Shown: positions 55,218 to 64,000, counted from the stretch's first letter. The stretch: DNA of 64,000 nucleotides from CPC320 sp002336405 (GCA_949372595.1 CASIAN010000008.1:124001-188000), one strand, 5' to 3'. The notes: a model not told the origin generated them from the sequence alone. A program made the numbers and translations.

Positions 55218-56381
55218 ATGTTTATGGCAGCAATGCGCTTTGATCTGGGTGAGGATGTAAATGCGCTGCGCGATAGTGTGCACCGCTGGGCGCAGGAACG
55301 GGTGAAACCGCTGGCCGGTGAGATAGACCGCGACAATATGTTTCCCGCCCATCTGTGGTGTGAGATGGGGGACTTGGGCCTGCTGGGGGTGACCGTTGAT
55401 GAGGCATATGGTGGCAGCGGGCTGTCGTATCTGGCCCATACGGTGGCTGTTGAAGAAGTGGCGCGTGCCAGTGCCAGTGTCAGCCTGTCTTACGGGGCCC
55501 ATTCCAATCTTTGTGTCAACCAGATCCATCTCAATGGCACCGAGGCGCAAAAACAAAAATATCTGCCTGGGTTGATTAGTGGTGCGCATGTGGGTGCCTT
55601 GGCGATGTCTGAAGCCGGGGCAGGGTCTGATGTGGTTTCGATGGCACTCCGAGCTGAAAAACGCAATGATCACTATCGGTTGAACGGACAGAAATACTGG
55701 ATCACCAATGGGCCAGACGCCGATACATTGGTGGTATACGCCAAGACTGATCCCGATGCTGGTTCTCGGGGTATTACGGCCTTTTTGATCGAAAAAGCCA
55801 TGACCGGCTTTTCGAGCAGTCCGCATTTTGACAAATTGGGCATGCGTGGCTCGAACACTGCCGAGTTGATCTTTGAGGATGTGGAGGTACCCTTTGACAA
55901 CGTGTTGGGTGAAGAGGGGCGTGGTGCTGTGGTGTTGATGTCGGGTCTGGATTACGAGCGCGTGGTGCTTTCGGGGATCGGCACAGGTATCATGGCCTCC
56001 TGTCTGGACGAAATCATGCCGTATATGGTTGAACGCAAACAGTTTGGTCATAGCGTTGGCGACTTTCAACTGATGCAGGGCAAAATTGCCGATATGTATA
56101 CGGCGATGAATTCGGCTCGGTCTTATGTGTATGAGGTTGCCAAGGCCTGCGACAGGGGCGATGTCACCCGCCAAGATGCTGCCGCATGTGTTTTATACGC
56201 GTCTGAACAGGCCATGATGGTGGCGCATCAGGCCGTGCAGGCGATGGGTGGGGCTGGATTTCTGGCCGACAGCCCGGTGGCGCGCATTTTCCGGGATGCC
56301 AAATTGATGGAAATTGGAGCGGGAACATCGGAAATTCGCCGTATGCTGGTCGGGCGTGAATTGATGGCCGCAATGCGATGA
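55218..56381 (+). CDS. ivd: Isovaleryl-CoA dehydrogenase
   Basis: A 387-residue acyl-CoA dehydrogenase that makes 3-methylcrotonyl-CoA in leucine breakdown. FAD and substrate loops LAMSEAGAGSDV and QKYWITNGPDADTLVVYAKT are clear. The catalytic base is the glutamate of LDYERVVLSG (E247), the position characteristic of isovaleryl-CoA dehydrogenases rather than the more common C-terminal one. ATG codons at 55206 and 55218 are both open; the family start favours 55218. First gene of the liu operon. Confidence 0.94.
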   Translation: MFMAAMRFDLGEDVNALRDSVHRWAQERVKPLAGEIDRDNMFPAHLWCEMGDLGLLGVTVDEAYGGSGLSYLAHTVAVEEVARASASVSLSYGAHSNLCVNQIHLNGTEAQKQKYLPGLISGAHVGALAMSEAGAGSDVVSMALRAEKRNDHYRLNGQKYWITNGPDADTLVVYAKTDPDAGSRGITAFLIEKAMTGFSSSPHFDKLGMRGSNTAELIFEDVEVPFDNVLGEEGRGAVVLMSGLDYERVVLSGIGTGIMASCLDEIMPYMVERKQFGHSVGDFQLMQGKIADMYTAMNSARSYVYEVAKACDRGDVTRQDAAACVLYASEQAMMVAHQAVQAMGGAGFLADSPVARIFRDAKLMEIGAGTSEIRRMLVGRELMAAMR

Positions 56382-56456
56382 TATCAACGCCACGGCCTTT
56401 GAGCCCAGACAAAGGGGCGGCGCTGGCCGATGCTTGTGCCCAGTCGAGTGAAAAGC

Positions 56457-58022
56457 ATGTTGCCTGACAGCCAATCTTACGCAGAGCTTGTTGACGGGTT
56501 TAATTGGGATCTGCCGGCGCGGTTAAATATGGCTGAACAAACCTGCGATGTCTGGGCAGACAAAGCGCCAGAGCAGATTGCGATTATCGATCTCAGCGCG
56601 GCAAGACAACAGATTAGCTATGCTAAGCTGCGCGGTATGGCTGATGGTTTGGCACATTATTTGTGCGCCTGTGGGGTGCAACGCGGCGACCGGATCGGGG
56701 TATTGCGCACGCAGGGCGCTTGGACCGCAGCGGCGCATATCGCGTGCTGGAAAATCGGTGCGATTTCGATCCCTTTGTTTAAGCTGTTTGGACCTGAAGC
56801 GCTGTTGTCACGCCTTGAGGATGCACAGGTCCGGTTGGTTGTGACTGATTTTGAGGGTCGGGATGCTGTGTCGGGGATTGGTGGACCAGACCGTATTGTT
56901 CTGGTTCCTGAAGACATAATCTTTGGCGACGCGGTGTTTGACACGGTATCTGCGGGACCACAGGATCCGGCGGTTTTAATCTATACTTCGGGAACCACGG
57001 GGGCGCCGAAAGGTGCGCTGCACGGGCACCGGGTTTTGACCGGTCATTTGCCGGGTGTGAGCATGAGCCATGATTTTCTGGGTCAGGCAGATGATTGCCT
57101 TTGGACCCCGGCAGACTGGGCTTGGATTGGTGGCTTATTTGATGTGTTGATGCCGGCGCTGGCATTGGGCGTGCCGGTGGTGGCTGCGCGGATGGAGAAA
57201 TTTAACGTCTTGGAATGCCAGGAAATTATTAAAGATGGCGGGGTGCGCAACGTGTTTTTTCCGCCAACAGCGCTGCGCATGCTCAAAGCGGATGGTGCAA
57301 AAATTAACGGACTGCGATCAGTGGCCAGCGGTGGTGAACCGCTGGGGGCCGAAATGCTGGCTTGGGGGCAAAGTGCCTTTGGCGTTGTAATCAACGAGTT
57401 TTATGGACAAACCGAATGTAACATGGTTATCTCATCCTGTGGTGCGCTGTTCGACGCGCTGCCCGGTTGCATTGGAAAACCTGCGCCGGGCCATGAGATT
57501 GCGGTGTTGGATGCGCAGGGGCAGCCTTCAGATATTGAAGGTGATATTGCGGTGCGGCGTGGGTCGGCTGCGATGATGCTGGAGTATTGGAACCGCCCCG
57601 ATGCGACGCAGGAAAAATACATTGGTGACTGGATGTTGACCGGGGATCGGGGTATTTGGGTGGGCGAATTTCTGCGATTTATCGGTCGGGAGGATGACGT
57701 AATCACCTCTGCAGGGTATCGGATTGGTCCGGCTGAAATCGAAGATTGCCTCTTGCGGCACCCGGCGGTGGCAACCGTGGCAGTGGTGGGCAAACCAGAT
57801 GCGTTACGCACGCAAATTGTCAAAGCCTTTGTTGTGCTGCGACCCGAGTATGATGCGACAGAACAGCTGATGCTCGAGCTTAAAAAATTCGTGAAAAACC
57901 GGCTTGCCAAACATTGTTACCCCAGAGAAATTGAATTTTTATCCGAGCTGCCTTTGACGGTGACAGGTAAAGTCATCCGCAGGCAATTGAAGGCTCGTGC
58001 TGCGACAGGTGCTGGTGTATAA
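56457..58022 (+). CDS. AMP-binding acyl-CoA synthetase
   Basis: A 521-residue adenylate-forming enzyme that activates a short or medium-chain acid to its CoA ester. The A3 motif VLIYTSGTTGAPKGALHG, the A5 motif EFYGQTECN, the LTGDRG stretch and the C-terminal lysine in LTVTGKVIRRQLK are present. Its place between ivd and the methylcrotonyl-CoA carboxylase genes suggests a branched-chain acid such as isovalerate, though acetoacetate is also possible. The ATG at 56457 fits the family start MLP; the frame opens at 56430. Confidence 0.9.
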   Translation: MLPDSQSYAELVDGFNWDLPARLNMAEQTCDVWADKAPEQIAIIDLSAARQQISYAKLRGMADGLAHYLCACGVQRGDRIGVLRTQGAWTAAAHIACWKIGAISIPLFKLFGPEALLSRLEDAQVRLVVTDFEGRDAVSGIGGPDRIVLVPEDIIFGDAVFDTVSAGPQDPAVLIYTSGTTGAPKGALHGHRVLTGHLPGVSMSHDFLGQADDCLWTPADWAWIGGLFDVLMPALALGVPVVAARMEKFNVLECQEIIKDGGVRNVFFPPTALRMLKADGAKINGLRSVASGGEPLGAEMLAWGQSAFGVVINEFYGQTECNMVISSCGALFDALPGCIGKPAPGHEIAVLDAQGQPSDIEGDIAVRRGSAAMMLEYWNRPDATQEKYIGDWMLTGDRGIWVGEFLRFIGREDDVITSAGYRIGPAEIEDCLLRHPAVATVAVVGKPDALRTQIVKAFVVLRPEYDATEQLMLELKKFVKNRLAKHCYPREIEFLSELPLTVTGKVIRRQLKARAATGAGV

Positions 58023-58066
58023 AATTGAGCATTACTGTTTATATTTACAATATAGAAAGACATAGA

Positions 58067-58684
58067 ATGACCGATCACATATTGTCTTTTACCAGCCCAC
58101 TTACCAGTCTTTGTGTATTAATAAGCAACTGTGGGTGGCTTCAGTTTAGATATTTTTTGGCTGGCATCTTATTGATTTGGGCCACTTCGGGCTTTGCGCA
58201 GAAAAGCCTGTTGACCGGGTCTGACCTCGCGCCTTTGGAGGCCTGTTTCGAAAAGCAACTTAAAGAGGCTGCAACGAACAACGAACCTGTGGTGGATCAA
58301 GCAGGACTGGAGTGTGTGGGCTTGGCAGTGGTGCCTTGTAAAATAAAGCTCTTTGCGACGGGATCCATTCCCAAGTCGGAGTGTCCCAATGCAGAATATG
58401 AGTGGTGGGATGTAAAACTGAACCAAGCCTATAAAGTTATGATGAAAGAGGCAAAGCGGGCCGATGCCTTGGGAAAAAACCTTTCCTTTAGCGAAGTAGA
58501 CAGCCTGCTTAAGATGCAGCGAGCGTGGATCGGCTACCGTGATGCCACCTGTCATTTTAGCTATCTGCAATTTGGGGGGGGCACTTTAGGTCCAACAGGG
58601 GAAGCCGAATGCCTGTTGTTGCTCACGGCGCGGCAGACAATATTTCTGACCAGTTATACGTTGCGCTGGGCGGAAAGAAATTGA
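58067..58684 (+). CDS. DUF1311 (LprI-like) domain protein
   Basis: A 205-residue secreted or membrane-attached protein. A signal-like hydrophobic segment lies at about 26-45, with YFLAGILLIWATSGFAQ. The domain includes WWDVKLNQAYKVMMKEA and MQRAWIGYRDATCHFSYLQF, the signature of the lysozyme-inhibitor-like DUF1311, with conserved cysteines (CHF...C). The start is unsure: TTG at 58025 or ATG at 58067. It interrupts the liu operon together with the next gene and has no evident metabolic link to it. Confidence 0.75.
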   Translation: MTDHILSFTSPLTSLCVLISNCGWLQFRYFLAGILLIWATSGFAQKSLLTGSDLAPLEACFEKQLKEAATNNEPVVDQAGLECVGLAVVPCKIKLFATGSIPKSECPNAEYEWWDVKLNQAYKVMMKEAKRADALGKNLSFSEVDSLLKMQRAWIGYRDATCHFSYLQFGGGTLGPTGEAECLLLLTARQTIFLTSYTLRWAERN

Positions 58685-58691
58685 GGCAATT

Positions 58692-59045
58692 GTGAGATGG
58701 CTTGATCGATCGCTGCGGCTGCCCCATCCCGTTTGGATTGTTTTTGCTGTGTTTATCTGCCTGTTGTGCCTGGTCGCTGTACGGCTGGGGTTGCGAACGG
58801 CATCGATGACCGAGACGGACATTATCAGTCACTACAGCGCTCAGTATTTGGCCCAAGAACAAGCTGAGGGCAGAGCTGCCAGACCAATTGATTGCTATGC
58901 GATTGCCGGTGGCGAAATTTGGGTGCGGATGGAAGTCGTTTGCGAACCAGACGAGGCTGGCAGCTACCGTTATGTTGTGGGCTTTTGGGGTCAGTTATTG
59001 ACAGCCACCAAAGGACCAGCACCGCAATCCGTGCCGCAAACTTGA
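58692..59045 (+). CDS. Small membrane-anchored protein of unknown function
   Basis: A 117-residue protein with one N-terminal transmembrane helix (about 14-34, VWIVFAVFICLLCLVAVRL). A periplasmic-facing tail follows, with two cysteines (PIDCYAIAG and VCEPDEAGSYRYVVGF). No family is recognised. The start is GTG, seven bases after the DUF1311 gene stop, so the two may form a pair. The sequence between it and mccB (59087) is short, and the gene is on the same strand as the liu genes. Confidence 0.65.
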   Translation: MRWLDRSLRLPHPVWIVFAVFICLLCLVAVRLGLRTASMTETDIISHYSAQYLAQEQAEGRAARPIDCYAIAGGEIWVRMEVVCEPDEAGSYRYVVGFWGQLLTATKGPAPQSVPQT

Positions 59046-59086
59046 AACAACACCCGTCGCTTGGGGCATAAAGTGGAGGATAAATT

Positions 59087-60691
59087 ATGAAACTGACATC
59101 ATCGGCAACCCCTAACGCAGCCGCGTTTCAAGCCAATAGAGATCGCCATCTTGAGGCGCTTGAGATTGTACAACAGGCCGCAGAGATGGCAGCGCTGGGG
59201 GGGGGAGAGCGCCCGCGTGCCCGACATATTGCCCGCGGTAAGATGTTGCCGCGCGATCGGGTGGCAGGGCTGCTTGATCCCGGGTCTCCGTTTCTTGAAA
59301 TTGGCGCTACAGCCGGCCACGGTCTCTATCAGGGGGCCGCGCCCTGTGCGGGGTTGATTGCTGGGGTGGGCCGGGTGCAGGGCCAGCAGGTGATGGTGCT
59401 GTGTAATGATGCCACGGTGAAGGGAGGCACCTATTATCCGATGACGGTGAAAAAACATCTGCGCGCGCAAGAGATTGCCGAGGAATGCCGCCTACCATGC
59501 GTTTATCTGGTCGATAGCGGTGGTGCGAACCTGCCTAATCAGGATGAGGTGTTCCCCGACCGTGATCATTTTGGGCGGATTTTTTACAATCAGGCGCGGA
59601 TGTCGGCGCGGGGCATTGCCCAGATCGCTGTGGTGATGGGCTCGTGCACCGCAGGTGGCGCCTATGTGCCAGCGATGTCGGATATCACGGTGATCGTCAA
59701 GGCACAGGGCACGATTTTTCTGGCGGGTCCACCGTTGTTGAAAGCCGCCACTGGCGAGATTGTCAGCGCCGAGGATCTGGGGGGTGGGGACGTGCACACG
59801 CGTTTGTCCGGGGTCGCCGATTATCTGGCTGAGGACGATACGCACGCTTTGGCACTGGCGCGCCGCGCAGTGGGCAACCTCAACCGGCCTGTGGCAACAA
59901 ATGTCCAGTGGCAGACGTCTGAAGATCCGGCCTATGACCCGGAAGAATTACTTGGGGTGGTGCCGGCAGACTTGCGCCAACCCTATGATATCCGCGAGAT
60001 CATTGCCCGGGTGGTAGATGGGTCGCGCTTTGATGAGTTTAAAGCCCGGTTTGGCGAGACATTGGTCACTGGCTTCGCCCATTTACAGGGCTGTCCGATA
60101 GGGATTGTGGCCAATAATGGTGTTCTGTTTTCGGAGGCGGCGCAAAAGGGCGCGCATTTTGTCGAGCTATGTTCACAGCGTAAAATCCCACTGGTATTTT
60201 TTCAAAATATCACTGGCTTTATGGTAGGACAAAAATATGAAAACGAGGGCATCGCCCGGCATGGTGCCAAGATGGTCACCGCCGTTGCCACCACATCGGT
60301 GCCGAAAATTACCATGATTGTGGGGGGCTCTTTTGGTGCAGGCAATTATGGTATGGCGGGGCGGGCGTATCAGCCGCGGTTTTTATGGAGCTGGCCTACA
60401 TCGCGGATCAGCGTGATGGGTGGCGAACAGGCGGCTGGCGTTCTGGCCACGGTCAAACGTGATGGTATTGAGCGCGGCGGCGGGCAATGGACCACCGAGG
60501 AGGAGGAGGCGTTCAAGCAACCGACGCTTGATATGTTCGAGCGGCAGTCACACCCGTTGTATGCCAGTGCCCGGCTTTGGGATGACGGTATTATTGATCC
60601 GCGCAAAACCCGTGAGGTCTTGGGGCTGTCGCTGACCGCGGCTCTTGCTGCACCGATCGAGGACACGCGGTTTGGCGTATTTCGCATGTGA
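59087..60691 (+). CDS. liuB: Methylcrotonyl-CoA carboxylase, carboxyltransferase (beta) subunit
   Basis: A 534-residue carboxyltransferase that moves CO2 from biotin to 3-methylcrotonyl-CoA. It shows LLDPGSPFLEIG, GGTYYPMTVKKHLRAQEIA, GGSFGAGNYGMAGRAYQPRF and a closing WTTEEEEAFKQP. The phrases around MTVKKHLRAQ are typical of MCC beta, as opposed to propionyl- or acetyl-CoA carboxylase. It pairs with the biotin subunit at 60801. A strong hairpin lies between the two genes. Confidence 0.93.
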   Translation: MKLTSSATPNAAAFQANRDRHLEALEIVQQAAEMAALGGGERPRARHIARGKMLPRDRVAGLLDPGSPFLEIGATAGHGLYQGAAPCAGLIAGVGRVQGQQVMVLCNDATVKGGTYYPMTVKKHLRAQEIAEECRLPCVYLVDSGGANLPNQDEVFPDRDHFGRIFYNQARMSARGIAQIAVVMGSCTAGGAYVPAMSDITVIVKAQGTIFLAGPPLLKAATGEIVSAEDLGGGDVHTRLSGVADYLAEDDTHALALARRAVGNLNRPVATNVQWQTSEDPAYDPEELLGVVPADLRQPYDIREIIARVVDGSRFDEFKARFGETLVTGFAHLQGCPIGIVANNGVLFSEAAQKGAHFVELCSQRKIPLVFFQNITGFMVGQKYENEGIARHGAKMVTAVATTSVPKITMIVGGSFGAGNYGMAGRAYQPRFLWSWPTSRISVMGGEQAAGVLATVKRDGIERGGGQWTTEEEEAFKQPTLDMFERQSHPLYASARLWDDGIIDPRKTREVLGLSLTAALAAPIEDTRFGVFRM

Positions 60692-60722
60692 CCAACCGCA
60701 GCTTAAGGCAACTTAAGAAAGC

Positions 60723-60769
60723 GCGCTTTTGCGGCGCGCCCACCCGCCCACCCCGCGCCGCAAAAGCGC
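60723..60769. repeat. Sixteen-base-pair perfect inverted repeat between mccB and mccA
   Basis: GCGCTTTTGCGGCGCG (60723-60738) pairs fully with CGCGCCGCAAAAGCGC (60754-60769) around a 15-base C-rich loop. No T-run follows the second arm. It probably forms a stable RNA hairpin in the liu mRNA that affects stability or relative expression of the two subunits. Confidence 0.7.
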
Positions 60770-60800
60770 TGACACAGACACGACGGTAAAGGACTTGCAG

Positions 60801-62747
60801 ATGTTTGAAAAAATCCTGATCGCCAATCGCGGTGAGATCGCTTGTCGGGTGATGGCCACCGCGCAATCGATGGGGATCGCCTGTGTGGCGGTTTATTCTG
60901 ATGCCGACCTCGCGGCAAAACATGTCGCCATGGCCGACCAGGCGGTGCATGTTGGCGGGTCCAAGCCTGCCGAGAGTTACCTGCGTGCCGATGTGATTGT
61001 GGCAGCGGCATTGGCGTGTGGGGCCGAAGCCATTCACCCCGGTTACGGGTTTCTTTCCGAGAATCCTGACTTTGTTGAGGCGGTCGAGGCGGCCGGATTG
61101 GTCTTTATCGGGCCCTCTGCCAGTGCCATGCGCGCTATGGGGCTAAAAGATCAGGCCAAGCGGCTGATGCAGGCGGGGGGCGTGCCCGTGGTGCCGGGCT
61201 ATCATGGTGATAATCAAGACCCGGCCTTTCTGTCTCAGCAGGCGGCAAAGATCGGCTTTCCAGTTTTGATCAAGGCGGTTGCGGGCGGTGGTGGCAAGGG
61301 GATGCGGTTGGTCACGCAGTGCAGTGATTTTTCTGCGGCCTTGGCCAGTGCGCAGGCCGAGGCATTGTTAGGGTTTGGCAATGGTGCGGTGCTGATCGAA
61401 AAATACATCACCACACCGCGCCATATTGAAATACAGGTCTTTGGTGACGGCACCCATGCTGTGCATCTTTTTGAACGTGACTGCTCGTTGCAGCGGCGTC
61501 ATCAAAAAGTCATCGAAGAGGCGCCCGCGCCGGGTATGACCCTTGAGATGCGGGCGGCAATGGGTCACGCAGCGGTCACCGCAGCTGAGATGATTGGCTA
61601 TAAGGGCGCAGGAACGGTCGAATTTATCGTTGATGCCTCGGACGGGCTGCGCCCTGACCGGTTCTGGTTTATGGAGATGAACACCAGATTGCAGGTCGAG
61701 CATCCGGTCACCGAGGCGATCACCGGCGTTGATCTGGTGGCATGGCAGCTGCATGTAGCCTTTGGCGCGCCCTTGCCATTGGCGCAAGACGCGTTGCGCA
61801 TAAACGGTCACGCGATCGAAGCGCGGCTGTATGCCGAGGATCCGGCCAATGACTTTTTGCCCGCGACGGGGCGTTTGAGCCATCTGCGCTTGTCGACGCT
61901 GGCGCGCAGTGACAGCGCGGTGCGCAGTGGCGATGTCATTTCCCCTTATTATGATCCGATGATTGCCAAGTTGGTCACCCATGCGCCGACCCGTGCGGCG
62001 GCGCTAAAGCGAATGTCGCATGCGCTTAGCGATTGCGAGGTGGCCGGCACCGTGACCAATCTGGCTTTTCTCGGCGGGTTGGTTGCCCATCCTGAATTCG
62101 TGGCGGGGGATGTGGATACCGGTTTGATCGCCCGCAATCAGACTTTGCTGACCACGCTTGCAGGCGCCCCGCCAGAGCCTTGGCTCTGGGCGCAGGCGGC
62201 TTTGATGGCGGCGGGTTTGGACGCTGCGCCAAATTGGGATGATGGTTTCACCCTTTGGGCGCCGCTGCAGCGCCGGATTGATCTCCAGCACGGGTCCGAT
62301 ATGAGACCGATTATATTGCGGTCACAGGCGCCGGACCATCACCACCTTGAGGTGGACGGCCATGTGGTTGTGGCGCGTTGGCAAAATGCGCGGTGGTCGT
62401 TTGATGGCCATGCTGCGGTGAGCAGCAGTCAGACTGCGACAGACGTGACGTTGTTTGTAAGGTATGGATTAGCTTTTTATTTGATCGACCCGCTGGCCCG
62501 CATGAGCGATGAAGATGCGGGTGGGCCGGTGGTTGCTGCACCGATGCCGGGGCTGGTGCGCAGCGTTATGGTGAGCGCAGGTCAATCAGTGGTGCAGGGC
62601 GATTGTTTGATGATCTTAGAGGCGATGAAGATGGAGCATAGTCTCAAAGCCAGCCGTACTGGGGTGGTGGCAGAGGTATTGATTGAGCAGGGTCAACAGG
62701 TCGCTGCCGGAGATGCGTTGATCCGCTTGGACGAAGAGGCAGGGTAG
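60801..62747 (+). CDS. liuD: Methylcrotonyl-CoA carboxylase, biotin (alpha) subunit
   Basis: A 648-residue biotin-dependent carboxylase subunit. The N-terminal biotin carboxylase domain begins with KILIANRGEIACRV, has the ATP loop GGGGKGMRLV, and EMNTRLQVEHPVTE. The C-terminal biotinyl domain carries the biotin-accepting lysine K610 in EAMKMEHS. Together with LiuB it carboxylates 3-methylcrotonyl-CoA. The ATG at 60801 has AAGGA before it; 24 more codons upstream are open but lie within the hairpin region. Confidence 0.94.
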   Translation: MFEKILIANRGEIACRVMATAQSMGIACVAVYSDADLAAKHVAMADQAVHVGGSKPAESYLRADVIVAAALACGAEAIHPGYGFLSENPDFVEAVEAAGLVFIGPSASAMRAMGLKDQAKRLMQAGGVPVVPGYHGDNQDPAFLSQQAAKIGFPVLIKAVAGGGGKGMRLVTQCSDFSAALASAQAEALLGFGNGAVLIEKYITTPRHIEIQVFGDGTHAVHLFERDCSLQRRHQKVIEEAPAPGMTLEMRAAMGHAAVTAAEMIGYKGAGTVEFIVDASDGLRPDRFWFMEMNTRLQVEHPVTEAITGVDLVAWQLHVAFGAPLPLAQDALRINGHAIEARLYAEDPANDFLPATGRLSHLRLSTLARSDSAVRSGDVISPYYDPMIAKLVTHAPTRAAALKRMSHALSDCEVAGTVTNLAFLGGLVAHPEFVAGDVDTGLIARNQTLLTTLAGAPPEPWLWAQAALMAAGLDAAPNWDDGFTLWAPLQRRIDLQHGSDMRPIILRSQAPDHHHLEVDGHVVVARWQNARWSFDGHAAVSSSQTATDVTLFVRYGLAFYLIDPLARMSDEDAGGPVVAAPMPGLVRSVMVSAGQSVVQGDCLMILEAMKMEHSLKASRTGVVAEVLIEQGQQVAAGDALIRLDEEAG

Positions 62748-62840
62748 GGCACGCAGCGGGCCGCTTCGGTTGGCAAGGTTACAGAATTTAGGGCCGCAAA
62801 TAAAATACCGAGGCCGCCAGTAAAAAGGAGAGAGGCCGCA

Positions 62841-63707
62841 ATGGCTGAGACAGTTGAAATTTTTGAAGTGGGGCCGCGTGACGGCTTGCAAAATGAGGCG
62901 CGGCCAATCCCTTTGTCGGAAAAAATAGCGCTGGTGGATTGTCTTAGCCAAGCGGGTTTTAAACGGATCGAAATTGCCAGTTTTGTCAGCCCCAAGTGGG
63001 TGCCGCAAATGGCCCAATCAGCCGAGGTTTTGGCCGGCATTCTGCGCGTGTCGGGGGTGTCATATGCCGCGCTGACCCCAAACCGTCGTGGCTTTGATGA
63101 TGCCTTGCAGTCTAAGGCCGATGAGGTGGCGATTTTTGCTGCCGCCTCTGAAGGGTTTTCGCAGGCTAATTTAAACACTGATATTGCTGGCAGCCTGCAG
63201 CGCTTTGGCGAGGTCGCTGTGGCAGCCAAAGAGGCAGAGCTGCCAGTTCGCGGCTATATCTCTTGTGTTACCGATTGTCCTTATGAGGGTGCGGTCGATC
63301 CCAATCAGGTGCGTCGGGTGGCTGAGATCCTGCTGGAAATGGGGTGCTATGAGATCAGTCTTGGCGACACTATCGGGCATGCCAGTCCGGCGCGAATTGC
63401 GGCCTTGTTAGATGTTGTGGTGCCGCATGTCCCGCCACATCTTCTGGCCGGGCATTATCACGACACGCGCGGGCTCGCCTGGGAGAATGTACAGGTGTCG
63501 CTAGATTATGGCCTGCGGGTGTTTGATGCGTCTGTAGGGGGACTGGGGGGCTGTCCCTATGCGCCGGGGGCTGCGGGCAATATTGACACCGAGAGCCTGC
63601 ATCACAACTTGACACAGAGGGGCTATGACACTGGGCTTGAGGCCACTCAGCTGGCACGGGCGGCGGTGATGGCACATGCGATGCGGGGAGCGCAGAACAA
63701 TGTCTGA
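62841..63707 (+). CDS. liuE: Hydroxymethylglutaryl-CoA lyase
   Basis: A 288-residue TIM-barrel lyase that splits 3-hydroxy-3-methylglutaryl-CoA into acetyl-CoA and acetoacetate. The N-terminal VGPRDGLQNE (with R13 and D14), the metal pair H205 and H207 in GHYHDTRG, and the cysteine loop GGLGGCPYAPGAAGN (C238) are complete. It ends the carbon flow of leucine breakdown; acetoacetate may pass to the CoA-transferase at 6752-8089. The stop overlaps the next start by eight bases. Confidence 0.95.
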   Translation: MAETVEIFEVGPRDGLQNEARPIPLSEKIALVDCLSQAGFKRIEIASFVSPKWVPQMAQSAEVLAGILRVSGVSYAALTPNRRGFDDALQSKADEVAIFAAASEGFSQANLNTDIAGSLQRFGEVAVAAKEAELPVRGYISCVTDCPYEGAVDPNQVRRVAEILLEMGCYEISLGDTIGHASPARIAALLDVVVPHVPPHLLAGHYHDTRGLAWENVQVSLDYGLRVFDASVGGLGGCPYAPGAAGNIDTESLHHNLTQRGYDTGLEATQLARAAVMAHAMRGAQNNV

Positions 63708-64000
63708 AACGCTTGAAATCAAGACCGACAAGCAGGGGGTTGCTACGCTCTGGCTTGATCGAGCAGACAAACACAACGCGATGTCGGCGCAGATGATTGC
63801 TGAGCTTTCGCAAGCCGCAGCGGCACTGGCCCAGAACGAATTGGTGCGGGTTGTGGTGCTTGCGGCACGGGGCAAGAGTTTTTGTGCTGGGGGCGATCTG
63901 GGCTGGATGCGGTCGCAGATGGACGCAGACCCACAGACCCGTGCGCGCGAGGCGACAGCATTGGCGCGGATGCTTCACGCGCTCAATACACTGCCGAAAC
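63700..64000 (+). CDS. liuC: Enoyl-CoA hydratase, probably methylglutaconyl-CoA hydratase (partial)
   Basis: The first 100 codons are present; the window ends before the stop. The reading frame begins ATG-TCT-GAA (63700) and codes for LWLDRADKHNAMSAQMIAEL and FCAGGDLGWMRSQMDAD, the oxyanion-hole region of the crotonase fold (AGGDLGWM). In this operon the substrate should be 3-methylglutaconyl-CoA, the step between the carboxylase and HMG-CoA lyase. The start overlaps the stop of the HMG-CoA lyase gene. The catalytic second glutamate would lie beyond the window. Confidence 0.85.
   Translation, partial: MSETLEIKTDKQGVATLWLDRADKHNAMSAQMIAELSQAAAALAQNELVRVVVLAARGKSFCAGGDLGWMRSQMDADPQTRAREATALARMLHALNTLPK

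Noticed and set aside
55203..56174. Long open frame on the minus strand opposite ivd
   Set aside because: It lies entirely antisense to a strong, family-matching gene and has no resemblance to known proteins; long antisense frames are common in GC-rich genes.
61368..61982. Minus-strand open frame opposite liuD
   Set aside because: Antisense to a clearly coding gene; histidine- and arginine-rich composition typical of shadows.
1..64000. CRISPR arrays, tRNA and rRNA genes
   Set aside because: No regularly spaced repeats and no typical tRNA T-arm sequences were seen in reading both strands; a dedicated search was not possible here.

Overview
The window looks like a chromosomal segment of an alphaproteobacterium of the Rhodobacteraceae (Roseobacter-type marine heterotroph). 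The reasons are the ctaC-ctaB-small ORF-ctaG-ctaE order of the aa3 oxidase genes, a class I lysyl-tRNA synthetase, the short archaeal-type phosphatidylserine decarboxylase next to pssA, the tldD-dprA-topA run, and a leucine/isovalerate (liu) catabolic operon. No rRNA, tRNA, CRISPR array or intact mobile element was seen.

Layout. 39-3178 (minus): ligase-associated DNA-damage-response helicase and phosphoesterase PdeM. 3179-6751: an AT-rich accessory stretch with two VOC proteins, a DUF1801 protein, an AraC regulator, an O-methyltransferase remnant and about 600 gene-free bases. 6752-13728 (minus): the two subunits of 3-oxoacid CoA-transferase, then topA, dprA and tldD. 13914-22802 (plus): cytochrome c oxidase subunits and assembly factors, SURF1, thrC, an M16 peptidase, a GNAT acetyltransferase and a GlcD-like FAD oxidase. 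22981-35120: a hybrid histidine kinase, apt, LysE exporter, SulP transporter, flavin reductase, GNAT, cysK, psd-pssA, a cold-shock protein and ettA. 35277-36242: two adjacent small secreted-protein genes that both appear broken. 36348-41177: nadD, dacB (PBP4), a TerB-like gene, lysS and a DUF4864 gene. 41336-46850: the least ordinary part, with a large beta-helix protein lacking a signal peptide, a possible kinase-fold protein, a PEP-mutase-family gene frameshifted at a C10 tract, and a P450. 47246-53831: an AttEFGH-like ABC exporter operon, a PNPOx protein, an orphan DegT/AHBA-type aminotransferase and a small lipoprotein. 54005-55003: a dead IS481-type transposase. 55218 to the window end: ivd, an acyl-CoA synthetase, two unrelated small genes, both methylcrotonyl-CoA carboxylase subunits, HMG-CoA lyase and the start of a methylglutaconyl-CoA hydratase.

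How the genes fit together. The liu operon converts isovaleryl-CoA to acetyl-CoA and acetoacetate, and the CoA-transferase at 6752-8089 could activate that acetoacetate. The cta cluster supplies subunits II and III, heme O synthesis, copper delivery and SURF1 for the terminal oxidase, but subunit I (ctaD) is not here. psd and pssA make phosphatidylethanolamine.

The best candidates for something new are the beta-helix/kinase-like pair (41336-44602), a perfect 20-bp palindrome upstream of a VOC/DUF1801 operon (4283-4302), and a cluster of disrupted genes (35277-36242 and 44772-45600) whose lesions are either real decay, phase variation or sequencing error.
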